Source: Actinomadura physcomitrii
GTDB lineage: Bacteria; Actinomycetota; Actinomycetes; Streptosporangiales; Streptosporangiaceae
Assembly: GCF_008923205.2 (NCBI RefSeq)
Contig: NZ_WBMS02000015.1
Span: 139,891-203,890 of the forward strand
DNA length: 64,000 nucleotides
Direction: 5' to 3'
The notes beneath the pieces were generated by a model. That model saw nothing but the letters and a program-made list of their open reading frames with translations. It made no database searches and had not been told where the DNA came from. The position numbers were made by a program, and so were the translations under genes. Each line of letters starts with the position of its first letter. The first letter of the stretch is position 1. Below, in pieces: positions 36,411 to 45,221 of this stretch.

Positions 36411-37183
36411 AGGGCGGCTCCCTCAAGCGCCGGGACGGTGTCCATGCGTTCGGCCGCAGTCGAGCGGACCCGTCGGCCGAGACCGCGGAGTGATTGCATC
36501 AGCAGCGAGGTTCGGAAAGTCACCCGGGGACGAGCGCCATCGGACAGCACCCGCGCTTCGGACGGTGCGTACGGCAGTTCGCGCAGCACCGGTACACCGA
36601 GGACCCATTCCACCTCCGCCGGACCGTAGGAACCGTCAGCGATCAGGCACAGTCCCACGGACACCCGATCGCCGAGCAGTTCCTTCAGCGCCTCCAGGCG
36701 TGGCCGGGCTGCGTCGACCTGCCGCAGCGTGGGCTTCAGCACCATGACGACCGCGCGAGCGGCCCGCAGCAGCTCGGTCGGTGTGTCACTGCCGCCGACC
36801 CTTCCCAGGTCCGCTATCACATCGCCGTCTCGAGCCACTGCCGCCGCGGCGAGTCGGTGCCACACGGGCTTTAGCAGGGATCCGTGCCGTGGGTCGCGCA
36901 AGCCGTGCAGGAGTTCGACGCGGCCGTCGTCCATGATCGGTACGACGTATTCCTCCAACGGAACGGGCGTGTTCGCCCCGGTGTCGGCTGCCATGGCAAG
37001 CCCGAGCAGTCCGGGACCGGCGGATTCGCGGAGCCGGTTGGCCATGAATCCGGGCAGGACGCAGCGTCCGGCCGGATCGCATTCGGCCAGCAGAACCTTG
37101 CCGGGCCACGTCAGGGCCAGGCCCAGCGCGGTGGTCGTCGCCCCCGGCGATCCACCTGGCGAGATCACGCAGTACAGCGCCAT
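36407..37183 (-). CDS. tadZ: TadZ/CpaE-like ParA-family ATPase
   Basis: The 258-residue protein begins MALYCVISPGGSPGATTTAL, a deviant Walker A of the ParA/MinD type (GSPGATTT with no canonical Lys), then a DGDVIADLG strand matching Walker B. TadZ proteins localise the Tad machine to a pole. The atypical P-loop may mean weak or absent ATP hydrolysis, as reported for some TadZ proteins. One base separates it from the CpaB-like gene. Confidence 0.78.
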   Translation of the reverse strand: MALYCVISPGGSPGATTTALGLALTWPGKVLLAECDPAGRCVLPGFMANRLRESAGPGLLGLAMAADTGANTPVPLEEYVVPIMDDGRVELLHGLRDPRHGSLLKPVWHRLAAAAVARDGDVIADLGRVGGSDTPTELLRAARAVVMVLKPTLRQVDAARPRLEALKELLGDRVSVGLCLIADGSYGPAEVEWVLGVPVLRELPYAPSEARVLSDGARPRVTFRTSLLMQSLRGLGRRVRSTAAERMDTVPALEGAAL

Positions 37184-37184
37184 G

Positions 37185-37895
37185 TCAGGCTTGCCTCTCC
37201 GTCACTACGAGCACCACCAGCCCGGCCGCCGCTTCGCGGGCCAGGGTCGAACTGTCCAAGTCGGCCACCACAAGCGACACCGTCATCGCACCCTCCGTGT
37301 CGGGTCCGTTGACCTCGTCGACCACCGCTGGCACGTCTCGCAGGCCGGTGCTCTGGCGGCTCGGTGCGCTGGTGTCCGCGGCCGCCTGGTCCTGGTTCCC
37401 GGACGTGAACACGACCCGCACCTTCCAGCCCGGTGCCAGCCCCGGCGGCATCGCGCTCGACTTCAGCGGGACGGTCACCAGCGCTTCGCCTCGCTGCGGG
37501 CCCGGCTGCGCCGTCAGCTGCCATGCGGCCAGAAGCGACCCCTTCCGCAGGCCGATCGCCGCCCTTCGACCGACGACGTCTCGGAGTTGCCGTCCCGGGA
37601 CGGTCGTGACGGCGGGATCGACCGCCACCCGTGTGACCTGGAGGTCGGCGGGGGTGAGCTTGTGCCCCATCGGGACATCACGTGCCAGCAGCACGACCGA
37701 AATGCGGTTCCCGGACGCCTGGACCATCTGCACGTTCACGATCACCGCGATCAGCACCAGGACCGCCGCACCCACGATCCGCAGCGGCCGGCGTTGCCGT
37801 GGCAGCGGCGGCAACCGTGCCGACGACCCCGGCTCCTGGCCGCGCGCCCCCTTCGACAGGAATCGCCTGGGCAGCGTGCTCGTGGTCGGTTTCAT
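37185..37895 (-). CDS. cpaB: CpaB/RcpC-like SAF domain protein
   Basis: The 236-residue protein has a basic N-terminus, one membrane helix (about 39-57, RIVGAAVLVLIAVIVNVQM) and a SAF domain (VVLLARDVPMGHKLTPADL onward). CpaB proteins belong to Tad systems and may bind the cell envelope or steer the pilus. It overlaps the upstream hypothetical gene by four bases. Confidence 0.8.
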   Translation of the reverse strand: MKPTTSTLPRRFLSKGARGQEPGSSARLPPLPRQRRPLRIVGAAVLVLIAVIVNVQMVQASGNRISVVLLARDVPMGHKLTPADLQVTRVAVDPAVTTVPGRQLRDVVGRRAAIGLRKGSLLAAWQLTAQPGPQRGEALVTVPLKSSAMPPGLAPGWKVRVVFTSGNQDQAAADTSAPSRQSTGLRDVPAVVDEVNGPDTEGAMTVSLVVADLDSSTLAREAAAGLVVLVVTERQA

Positions 37896-38662
37896 GACCC
37901 TCCTCGTCCGTAAAGGCTCTGCGCTTCGGCCACCCGCAGCCGGAACACGGTCGAACGCGTTAGCGGGGGCAAGGCTCCGCCCGATCCGTCCGAACCTCGC
38001 CAGGTGCCGCCCCAGGTCGCCGACACCCGTACGCGATAGGCATGTCCGGGCTCGTGAAGCGACGACTGCTGGAAGGTGTAGGAGCAGTTGGTGTGCTGCG
38101 CCGCAGCCGCCCGCGACTTGTCATAGGCGGTGCCCGGCCCCGGGCATCGGACGACCGGCCGCCCGTAACCCGGATCGATGGTCGTGCTCTGCAGGCGGGC
38201 GGTCACCTCGACCCAGACGCCACGAGCCGCGACGCGTCCGCTCCGTGAATGCGAGTTGGTGACCCAGAACCATTCCGGCAAGCCCACCAGCCCATCCGAG
38301 CCGCGTGGCGGAGCCGTCCGCACCACCGGAGCGGGAATCGGCATCCGCGTCCACTTCTCCAGCGCCAACTCGGCGGGCGAGATCTTGGGCGCCTTACCGC
38401 CCTGGTGCGCCGGCTCGCAGACCTGGACACTGTTGCTCAACGTCCGGCAGTCGTGCGGCCCCATCTCGTCCGATTCCTCAGCCTCATGAGCAGCGGACTT
38501 CGGCGCCGACGGCGAGGAGGCCGGCGGGTTTCCGTCGTCGCCGGCCCCGAACTTGTAGCCGTAGATGTTGGTCGTCGGCGGGATCGGGTCGCGGGGCGGC
38601 GGCGCTACGAGGGAGGTGGTGGAGGCGATGACGCCCATGAATATGGGAACCAGCGTCTCCAA
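37892..38662 (-). CDS. Exported protein of unknown function in the Tad operon
   Basis: From TTG 38662 the product has 256 residues; GGAGG lies 9 bases upstream inside the preceding gene's end. The start LETLVPIFMGVIASTTSLVA looks like a short signal peptide or anchor. The body has several aromatic-rich segments (PEWFWVTNSHS, VWVEVTARLQS) and cysteines, and ends in an FRLRVAEAQSLYGR tail. I recognise no domain. Its place between a lipoprotein and CpaB suggests an envelope role in pilus biogenesis. A longer reading from 38713 is possible but less supported. Confidence 0.6.
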   Translation of the reverse strand: METLVPIFMGVIASTTSLVAPPPRDPIPPTTNIYGYKFGAGDDGNPPASSPSAPKSAAHEAEESDEMGPHDCRTLSNSVQVCEPAHQGGKAPKISPAELALEKWTRMPIPAPVVRTAPPRGSDGLVGLPEWFWVTNSHSRSGRVAARGVWVEVTARLQSTTIDPGYGRPVVRCPGPGTAYDKSRAAAAQHTNCSYTFQQSSLHEPGHAYRVRVSATWGGTWRGSDGSGGALPPLTRSTVFRLRVAEAQSLYGRGGS

Positions 38663-38663
38663 A

Positions 38664-39212
38664 TCAGCACCCCTCCCCGAGAGTGATGCTCTTGCTGACT
38701 CGCCACTTCCCATCGCGCCCCTTTATCAGCAGGGCTTTGGTGCTGTCCTCCTTGACGCCCCGGTTGACCTTCTTCTGCGTCACCGAATTGATGAGCCCTG
38801 CATTTCGGGTGTCCTGGCAGTCGAGGACCGTGGCACCGTTCGTGGTGAGCTGGACGCTCGTCACATGCACGATGACATTCCCGTAGGTTGTGAGATGCTG
38901 CTTCTTCATCACGGCGATGCGTTTCAGTACTCGCGAGAGTTGAGGCTCGGCCATGAGGGTGGCGAGCTGCTGCCTCCGGGATTCGGCGGGCAGAGAGTCC
39001 GCCCGGTCCAGCATCGCAACGAAATTCCGGTAAGCCAGTTCGGCTGCCTTCGCGTCGGCCGCCGATGACGAGCCCAAAGGCGTCCTGGAATCGGTCGACG
39101 ACGGCAGGGCAACAGCCTGTTGCCCGCCGCTGCATCCCGACAATGCCACGACGGCGCCCACCGCACCGAGCAGGCAGGCGAAAGATGTAGGACGTCGACC
39201 GATCCCGGACAA
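38664..39212 (-). CDS. Small lipoprotein at the head of the Tad operon
   Basis: From TTG 39212, preceded by GGAGGAG, the product has 182 residues. The signal peptide ends in a lipobox, VVALSGC, giving a diacylglycerol-modified Cys. The mature part is helical (LAYRNFVAMLDRADSLPAES) then beta-rich (VIVHVTSVQLTTNGATVLDC), resembling the small ligand-binding lipoproteins with a conserved Cys pair. ATG 39254 is an alternative start. It overlaps the next gene within two bases. Confidence 0.65.
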   Translation of the reverse strand: MSGIGRRPTSFACLLGAVGAVVALSGCSGGQQAVALPSSTDSRTPLGSSSAADAKAAELAYRNFVAMLDRADSLPAESRRQQLATLMAEPQLSRVLKRIAVMKKQHLTTYGNVIVHVTSVQLTTNGATVLDCQDTRNAGLINSVTQKKVNRGVKEDSTKALLIKGRDGKWRVSKSITLGEGC

Positions 39213-39440
39213 GTCTCCTCCTCCACGTTCCCGATCATTAACGTGCGCTCTCACGCGTTACCGGGGTGGGATCGTGATTGCGACGTCGAGCGATCGTAGG
39301 CGTACGCGACGGCGCTTTCGTTCATGTCACGCCGTCATGAGGGTAAATCCCCGTACATCTGAGCCCGACCACATCGACTTGCATGGACATATGCCCTATA
39401 TGCCGCCGAGGTGAAGAGTGCTTCGCGGCTATCGGAGGAG
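39213..39440. promoter_or_regulatory. Probable promoter region of the Tad operon
   Basis: About 230 bases between the sigma-like gene and the lipoprotein gene, both on the minus strand. It includes the short palindromic stretch CATATGCCCTATATG near 39390. I could not assign -10 and -35 boxes. Confidence 0.4.
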
Positions 39441-40235
39441 TCACATTTCCGGACCGGGGAAGATGCCCTCTGCGGAGACGCGGCCGTCCCGGAGCGCGAC
39501 GGCGAGCTTAGCCTCGGCGGCCTGCCGGCCCGTGTACAACCGCCACGCCGCCACGTCCCAGGCCTGCGCGAGGTCCTGAACGGTTCGGCCATCGAGCCGT
39601 GTAGCGACGATCAGTTCCGCTTCCTGCGGGGTGATGATGCCCTGGCGTGCCGCGTCCCGCACGAGGACGGCCAGGTCGACGTCCGGTGCGGATCTGCGTT
39701 CGCCCAGCTCACACGGGTTGGTGGGCAGCTCGCGGGTCGCACGGCAACGCGCACGGAAGGCGCCCTTGCGCGCCCACCGCATCAACCGTGCGGCGATGTA
39801 GGGACCATGGAGGTCGATGCGGGCCAGCTGCGCGACGAACTCGGTGAGCATCTCCGACACGATGTCGTCGATGAGCCCGTGCGGACTGGTCCGGATGACC
39901 TGGGCGGCCGTGGCCTTCAAGCCCGGCATCGCGACTCCGACGCATCCGATGACCCAAGCCGGGTCGCCCATGCGTGCACGGATGACCAGAGCGCGCCAGG
40001 CCGCGTCCTTCAGCTCGTCGGATGCGGTCTCGGCCAGCAGTAGCGTTCGCAGCTCGTTCAGGTCTACAGACCGGGCGGGCATGCCGTGTCCTATGGCGCG
40101 TCCGTCCACGGCCAGCGGATGCGGACCCGTGGTGAGGAGCTGGAAGGAGCGCTCGGCGACGTTCAGCGCGCGGCCGGTGTTCGTGTCCGCGGTCGTACCG
40201 GCGATGTGCTGGTCCTGGTTCTTGCGGTTGGTCAT
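39441..40235 (-). CDS. Sigma-70 region 4-like regulator
   Basis: The 264-residue protein ends with a helix-turn-helix of region 4 type: GIITPQEAELIVATRLDGR, then VQDLAQAWDVAAWRLYTGR. The middle part is helical with basic patches. I do not see a clear sigma region 2, so it may be a sigma-like transcription factor that does not act as a full sigma. It lies just upstream of the Tad operon in the same direction and is preceded by a large palindrome. Confidence 0.6.
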   Translation of the reverse strand: MTNRKNQDQHIAGTTADTNTGRALNVAERSFQLLTTGPHPLAVDGRAIGHGMPARSVDLNELRTLLLAETASDELKDAAWRALVIRARMGDPAWVIGCVGVAMPGLKATAAQVIRTSPHGLIDDIVSEMLTEFVAQLARIDLHGPYIAARLMRWARKGAFRARCRATRELPTNPCELGERRSAPDVDLAVLVRDAARQGIITPQEAELIVATRLDGRTVQDLAQAWDVAAWRLYTGRQAAEAKLAVALRDGRVSAEGIFPGPEM

Positions 40236-40290
40236 GACGCCCCCGAAGGTCGTGACGATTCGTTGGCGTCAGGTGTCTGATGAGGCACAT

Positions 40291-40348
40291 GCACTTCATG
40301 AGCACTTCGTGAGCAGAACGTGCTGCTCACGAAGTGCTCATGAAGTGC
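40291..40348. repeat. Perfect 26-bp-arm inverted repeat built from 11-bp iterons
   Basis: Arms at 40291-40316 and 40323-40348 are exact reverse complements with a 6-base centre (AACGTG). Each arm contains two tandem copies of GCACTTC(A/G)TGA, so four iterons in all. It lies 56 bases upstream of the sigma-like gene start. An operator for a multimeric protein, a recombination site or a stable RNA hairpin are possible. No T-run follows, so it is not a standard terminator. Confidence 0.85.
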
Positions 40349-40838
40349 TCAGAATCGCTCTGACCTGCATGAACGCTGCCGACCGGCCTGTGCTCACGCG
40401 TCGTCGGCAAAGTCGCGTCCGTGCTTAAAAAGCCGTCTACCTGGGCGTTCACCGCCTGCGGGATTCCTTGGTAAAGATCAGCAGCGGCCCTGGCGGCCTG
40501 CGCTCGGACGACGGGCGGCGTGACCGTCACCTCAGGCCGGCGGAGACCACCTCGAGCCACGGCCGAGGAGTGCGGCGACGATGTTGTCGGTCACGGGACG
40601 GGCGGAGTCCTCGTCGACCACTCCGTCCGCAGCGCGACCGGCCACACGAGATCGTCGAACCCCCAGCGCCGGGAACTGGCACATCGGCCGGCGCCCGATC
40701 CGAACTGGCGGCCGTCAAGATGATCTCCGGATTCCCCCGGTCATCCGTGTCCTCCGTGCCCGTTCGGCGAACACGCAGGCCATTGTGAGCGACCGATGAC
40801 CAGAGCTTGTCGGGGCAGGCGTCAGTGGAACTGGCCTG
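40349..40838. other. Gap between palindrome and APH gene
   Basis: About 490 bases with no gene I would support. A weak reading frame on the minus strand (40327-40560, 77 codons) ends inside the palindrome and looks like noise. No insertion sequence end, tRNA or strong hairpin was seen. Confidence 0.4.
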
Positions 40839-41747
40839 CTACTTCATGCGGAGCGACCTGGGTGTATTCCAAGGGGCTCTGGGGTCGCCGCGTCGCAGGG
40901 TGAGGAGGCGATGGGCTACTTCTCGGCGGGCCCAGCCCTGATCGGCCGCCTTGCGAACGTAGGGACTCAGTCCGGTGATCTCGCGGACTTGTATCAATGT
41001 CTCGAACCCGGCCCAGCCGCTCACGTCCCAGGCGTAGGCGTCGGTGAACTCGCGGAGTTCGGCTGAGCTGTGACGGTCGAATCGGCGGCGCATGTAGTGG
41101 GGCTGTATGAGGTCCCATTCGCGGGGGCCGTGGGCGACGTGGTCCCAGTCGCCCAGGACGACGTCACCGCCTCGGACACGAATGAGGTTGTTGGAGTGGG
41201 CGTCTCCATGTATCAAGCCGGGCTCCAGGGTGGTCACCAGACCGGCCCATGCTGCGCGCAGTTCATCGATACGGGTGAGCAACCATGACCGATCTTGATC
41301 CGTCATCGCGTTCGGATGTCCGTCGACGGCCGAGGCGATGCTTGCGAGCGGATCGATGAGTCGTGGGAGTTCCATTGGCGGGTTCGGACGGTCGTGGAGG
41401 TCGCGCAGTAGCCGGCCGAGTTCGCGGCCGGTGCCAGGTGGTTCGCTGGCGGTCTCGAGGAGCCGCCACACCGAGACGACATGGCCCTTCACACTGAACG
41501 GCTCCATGTCGGCAGGTTCGGTGCAGCGGAAGCCCTCGGCCGCGAGCCATCGCGTCACTTCGACGGACTTCTTGATTCGGTCGAGGGCGTCCGGGTTGCC
41601 CGCGATCCGGACCAGCAGGCGCGCGGTCGGCAATGCCACGGCGGTGTTGCTGTGCTCACGGACCAGGCGCGCATCGTCCACCCGGACATGAAGCTGGTCT
41701 GCGACCGCATGAATCGCCGCGGCGACGTCATCGGGAAGAGCCCGCAT
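40839..41747 (-). CDS. Aminoglycoside phosphotransferase-family (APH/CHK-like) kinase
   Basis: The 302-residue protein has the APH catalytic loop GLIHGDAHSNNLIRVRGG (His-Gly-Asp with Asp as base) and the metal-binding GDWDHVAHGPREWDL. The N-lobe segment LLVRIAGNPDALDRIKKSVE is typical. Family members phosphorylate aminoglycosides, choline, homoserine or other small alcohols, and no signal picks one here. It starts at ATG 41747, 20 bases after the XRE-TPR regulator, so the two likely share an operon. Confidence 0.8.
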   Translation of the reverse strand: MRALPDDVAAAIHAVADQLHVRVDDARLVREHSNTAVALPTARLLVRIAGNPDALDRIKKSVEVTRWLAAEGFRCTEPADMEPFSVKGHVVSVWRLLETASEPPGTGRELGRLLRDLHDRPNPPMELPRLIDPLASIASAVDGHPNAMTDQDRSWLLTRIDELRAAWAGLVTTLEPGLIHGDAHSNNLIRVRGGDVVLGDWDHVAHGPREWDLIQPHYMRRRFDRHSSAELREFTDAYAWDVSGWAGFETLIQVREITGLSPYVRKAADQGWARREVAHRLLTLRRGDPRAPWNTPRSLRMK

Positions 41748-41766
41748 GGGCTTGCTTTTCCCGGTC

Positions 41767-42978
41767 TTAACGGGCGCAATCGGCCAGCACCGGCTGCGCA
41801 GCTTCTCGCAGTTCGATGACGGACGGGTGGTCACGGTGGGCGGCGAGCGCGGCGAGCATCTCGGTGACCCGGACGCAGATGCGGCGCGAGGAGATCTGTG
41901 CGGCGAGCGCGAGCATCTCGTGGCCGCGGACGCAGGCCTGTTCGATGTCCAGTGTCTGGGCGTGTGCGATCGACAGGATGCCGAGGCTGAAGGCGCGTGG
42001 ACGCAGATCTGTGCGGACCGACAGGCTCTCTTCGGCTGAGCGAGCGGCGTCTCGCCCCATGCCGAGGTTCACGTAGCAGCGAGCCTCTTCGTGCCGGAGG
42101 TGTCCCCAACCGTAGGCGCCCATCCAACTGGGTTCTTCCGCGGTGCCGGCCTGCCGGTAGGCATCCCAGACGTTGCCGAGGATCCGTTGGGTGCGTGCCC
42201 GGTCGCCGGTCAGCGACGATGCGAGGGCGGACTTGGTGGTCAAGAACGCCCGCCCGAGTGGGGGCGTGGTGCGGGCGACACCGACCGCGCCTTCGGTGTA
42301 GGCAAGAGCCTGTTGCACGTGGTCAGCGCGCTGCGCGGGCCTCGTGGCGAGGGCGGCCTTATGCATCTCGTGCTCGCCTCGGCGGGCCAGGACCCAGGCT
42401 GTCAGGGACGCGTCGCCGGATTCGTTGGCCATGCTCGCGGCTCGACCGAGCAGCATCAGGGATGCGTCCAGCCGGTCGGTGTCGAGGTTCATCGCCGAGA
42501 CGCGCATGGCGAACTCGGTGGAGATGGCGAACAGCCGGCGGCGCAGCGCCTCGGGTGCGTGTCCGCGCAACCGGGGCTCAATGACGTCGGTCAGGTAGTC
42601 GGTGGCCTGCTGGCGGATCCGGGCGCCGCCGAACTGGCGATCGGAGGTCATGAGCGCGGTGAGCATGCCCCGGATCGCCTCCACGTCGCCCGCGCTGGGG
42701 TTGCGGTTGGCCGGCTCCTTGTGGCCGTCCTGGAAGAGTTCGTCCTCATCCATGTTCAGTGCCCTGGCGTACAGGATGCGGTAGCGCTCGGTGATCCGGA
42801 CGACATCGCCTTCCTCCCACCGTTCGATGTAGCGGCGCAGGCTTCGGACGCTCGGCATCTTGTGCGGGTAGTCGGCGGCGTTTCGGAGTTCTTGCGCCAT
42901 GCGCGGGATATCCCAGCCCAGTGCCCGGCGCTCACGGCGCATCCGGGCGCGCACTCGTGGAGTCGTCTCATAAGCCAT
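41767..42978 (-). CDS. XRE-like regulator with TPR-like C-terminal domain
   Basis: The 403-residue protein has an N-terminal HTH (RARMRRERRALGWDIPRMAQ, then MPSVRSLRRYIERWEEGDV) and a long alpha-helical repeat region (about 95-400) with TPR-like spacing. It is of the same broad type as the 16.6-kb regulator but not obviously a close copy. It sits upstream of the APH gene and divergent from the small ATPase genes. Confidence 0.82.
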   Translation of the reverse strand: MAYETTPRVRARMRRERRALGWDIPRMAQELRNAADYPHKMPSVRSLRRYIERWEEGDVVRITERYRILYARALNMDEDELFQDGHKEPANRNPSAGDVEAIRGMLTALMTSDRQFGGARIRQQATDYLTDVIEPRLRGHAPEALRRRLFAISTEFAMRVSAMNLDTDRLDASLMLLGRAASMANESGDASLTAWVLARRGEHEMHKAALATRPAQRADHVQQALAYTEGAVGVARTTPPLGRAFLTTKSALASSLTGDRARTQRILGNVWDAYRQAGTAEEPSWMGAYGWGHLRHEEARCYVNLGMGRDAARSAEESLSVRTDLRPRAFSLGILSIAHAQTLDIEQACVRGHEMLALAAQISSRRICVRVTEMLAALAAHRDHPSVIELREAAQPVLADCAR

Positions 42979-43119
42979 GAGCGTGCACCTCGCCGCCTAC
43001 CAGCCGTCCCGCGAACGTGGAGATGTCGCAAGCTGTCGAACATTGTCGGCTAGAGCCGCACCCCATGCCACGGCTTCACTAACAGTGACCGAATCGTCAC
43101 CAGCACAGGGGAGGCAGCC

Positions 43120-43272
43120 GTGGCCCAAGCCACCAGCAGGACCTGGGACCGCGAAGGCGTTCGCGCGCTCCTCCGCGCCGACTTCCCCCGCGGGGACATG
43201 ACGGGCGAGACCAGTGGCTTCGCCGCGCGCTCCGCACCAGGCCACCTCGCGTGCTTCTCCACGAACTCCTGA
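43120..43272 (+). CDS. Small hypothetical protein
   Basis: A 50-codon frame starts at GTG 43120, preceded by GGGGAGG at ideal spacing (GCAGCC-like 5-6 bases), and ends just before the RsbW-like ATPase gene. The product is polar and basic at the start (TWDREGVRALLRADFPRGD) with no recognised family. The strong SD and placement favour a real small protein coupled to the next gene. It is not otherwise supported. Confidence 0.45.
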   Translation: MAQATSRTWDREGVRALLRADFPRGDMTGETSGFAARSAPGHLACFSTNS

Positions 43273-43292
43273 TCCTGACGAAAGCCGTGACC

Positions 43293-43673
43293 ATGCTCAG
43301 CGAAACCCGGGACGCACTCGTCCTGGACCCGACCCCACATGCTCCCGAGATCGCCCGCCAATTCGTGTCCAACCGCTTTGCCCAATGGGGCTTGGACGAC
43401 TCCGACGGCCAACTCGTGGTCTCGGAGTTGGTGACCAACGCGCTTCTACATGGCACCGGCGCGATCGTGGTGCGTGTTCTCCAAGACGAGCACAGTCGTT
43501 TGCCGAAGGTCGAGGTGACGGACCGGGGCGCGGAGCGCCCTGTCCTGCGCCCGCCGAACTATGCGGCCGATTCGGGGCGCGGTCTTTCGATCGTCGCAGC
43601 ACTCGCATCCGCCTGGGGCGTGCGCCCGCTCCCGGACGGCGGCAAAGCCGTCTGGGCGTTGCTGTCCGCCTGA
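43293..43673 (+). CDS. RsbW-like ATP-binding protein (HATPase_c_2), first
   Basis: From ATG 43293 the product has 126 residues. N-box region VVSELVTNALLHG, G1-like VTDRGAERP and G2-like DSGRGLSIV place it in the anti-sigma or serine kinase family of GHKL ATPases. Such proteins are abundant in actinomycetes, usually next to XRE regulators, and may act as stress or development switches. In-frame GTG codons at 43251 and 43287 are other starts. Confidence 0.8.
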   Translation: MLSETRDALVLDPTPHAPEIARQFVSNRFAQWGLDDSDGQLVVSELVTNALLHGTGAIVVRVLQDEHSRLPKVEVTDRGAERPVLRPPNYAADSGRGLSIVAALASAWGVRPLPDGGKAVWALLSA

Positions 43674-43892
43674 TCTCGAGCTGCAGCCGGCCTCCTCCGC
43701 GCCTCCCAGCGTGATCTGTCGTGGCCGAGTGTGAATGGTCGCGTTTTCAGCTCCGACTCCGCGCTGGCCTGAGACCCGCCATCAAGCGGTGCTCGGCTTG
43801 ACGGACGGTAGCGAGGCGAGCACTACTACGTTTCCGCCTGGGCTGCCCTGTGGCCAGGCATCTGGGCGGACAGCATCCGAAAAGAAGAGGGG
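43674..43892. other. Intergenic region between the two RsbW-like genes
   Basis: About 220 bases with no convincing gene; it includes GAAGAGGGG just before ATG 43893, the likely SD of the second ATPase gene. Confidence 0.4.
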
Positions 43893-44390
43893 ATGGAAAT
43901 GGCATCGAAAGGCTGGAGCCTGTGCTCCGCGAGCGAGTGGCTCTGGGGATCGGAACCGATGCGCTGGCGCCGGGTGTTCCCAGGCCGCGCGGATCAGGTG
44001 ACCACGGCCCGGCAGTTGGCGGCGTCGCTGTTCGCCGGAACGAGCCGGGAAGAGGAGGTGGCGATGGTGGTGGCCGAGCTGGCGAGCAACGCCGTGCTGC
44101 ACACTCGGTCGGGCTACCAGGGAGGCTGGTTCGGGCTGGAGGTCACGTTGCAGGACGTCGCCTACATCGCGGTGACCGACCTGGGGGGCGGTTGCATTCC
44201 GACGATCCGCTCCGAACAGCCCGGGTGCGAGCCGCGGGTCAACGGACGCGGGCTGCTCATGGTGTCCAAGCTCGCGCTGTCGGTGGGGATTCACGGCAGC
44301 CCGGACACCGGTCACACGGTCTGGGCCGACGTCGATCTGCGCAGCAGGACGGCGACAGCGCCGGCGGAGGAGACGCCGCTGGCGTCATGA
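43893..44390 (+). CDS. RsbW-like ATP-binding protein (HATPase_c_2), second
   Basis: The 165-residue protein shows the N-box VVAELASNAVLHT, the G1 region VTDLGGGCIPT and the G2 region NGRGLLMVSKLAL. It is longer at the N-terminus, with a hydrophilic start, than the first copy. GAAGAGGGG precedes ATG 43893, and ATG 43899 is an alternative. A strong hairpin follows the stop. Confidence 0.82.
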   Translation: MEMASKGWSLCSASEWLWGSEPMRWRRVFPGRADQVTTARQLAASLFAGTSREEEVAMVVAELASNAVLHTRSGYQGGWFGLEVTLQDVAYIAVTDLGGGCIPTIRSEQPGCEPRVNGRGLLMVSKLALSVGIHGSPDTGHTVWADVDLRSRTATAPAEETPLAS

Positions 44391-44392
44391 GG

Positions 44393-44427
44393 GAGGGCCC
44401 AGCCTGGGTCTAGCAGGCTGGCCCCTC
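44393..44427. terminator. Strong hairpin, likely transcription terminator
   Basis: A 14-bp stem with one mismatch (arms 44393-44406 and 44414-44427, loop GGTCTAG) begins three bases after the stop of the RsbW-like gene. There is no T-run, which is common for high-GC actinobacterial terminators. Confidence 0.65.
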
Positions 44428-45221
44428 AGGGGACAGGGTAGAGCAGATCCCCTTGAGGCCGAGGCTCCGTCCCGGCCCTGGTGCATCGCCGGGGCGCGGG
44501 CGGAGCCTGTCCTTGTTTGTGGCGTTTTCTCAGCATGTGCCCGCATGGGGTGGCGGGCCATGCCCATTGCGTCTTATCGGGGTTCCGGTCGGTCTTCTTT
44601 TCGGGGTTCTTTTCGGTCTTCTGTTTATGACCAGAAGCCCCTGGCGGGCCTGTTAATGCAGGTCGGCGCGGTCTTGCATCTTCTGTTCGTGCGCCCGACT
44701 CGTCACCAGGACGGCTCCTGGTAATAGCTCGCGGGTGTGGTCGATGGCTTGATGTGGACCTCTTCCCGGTCCTGCACTGCTGTACCCCTTCCTTCCACCC
44801 AGTTCCTGAACACGACCGCCGGCGCCGCCAGGCGCCGGCGGCCTCCCGCCGTTGGCGCCGGCCCCATGGCCACGAGGCCCTGCCCGACGCGCGAGTCGTA
44901 CGAGGCGAGGCGGCCGCCGAGGTGATGTAGCGGGTCGCCGCGCCGTTCCGGCGCCTTTGGTGAGGCGTTTTCGCTGAAAGGCGCCGGGGTGGTCGCGCGG
45001 TCGGTGGCGTGCGCGGTTTCGGTGCGCGAAATAGGTGTTTGCGATTGCTTGGGTTTGGGTGCGTGCGGGCGCGAATGGTTACATCGTTCAGCCGTTGAGG
45101 TGATTAAAAATGTGGCCGCAGGCGCTTGCCTATCGTTGCGGCATCGAGAAATGGTCGTAGTCCCGGTGAACGGGAACGGCGCCGAATCGCGGTTGCCGCA
45201 ACGAATGGAATGGGAGTCAAA
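44428..45221. other. Long intergenic region at the left boundary of the conjugative element
   Basis: Almost 800 bases without a supported gene. The stretch 44570-44650 is unusually T-rich for the window (repeats of TCGGGGTTC and CGGTCTTCT). Bases near 45,060-45,110 are also less GC-rich (GATTAAAAATG) and may hold the promoter for the winged-helix gene. A replication origin, attachment site or small RNA may hide here; I cannot identify any. Confidence 0.4.

Noticed and set aside
40327-40560. 77-codon minus-strand frame next to the palindrome
   Set aside because: No family resemblance or SD, and its end is inside the palindrome.
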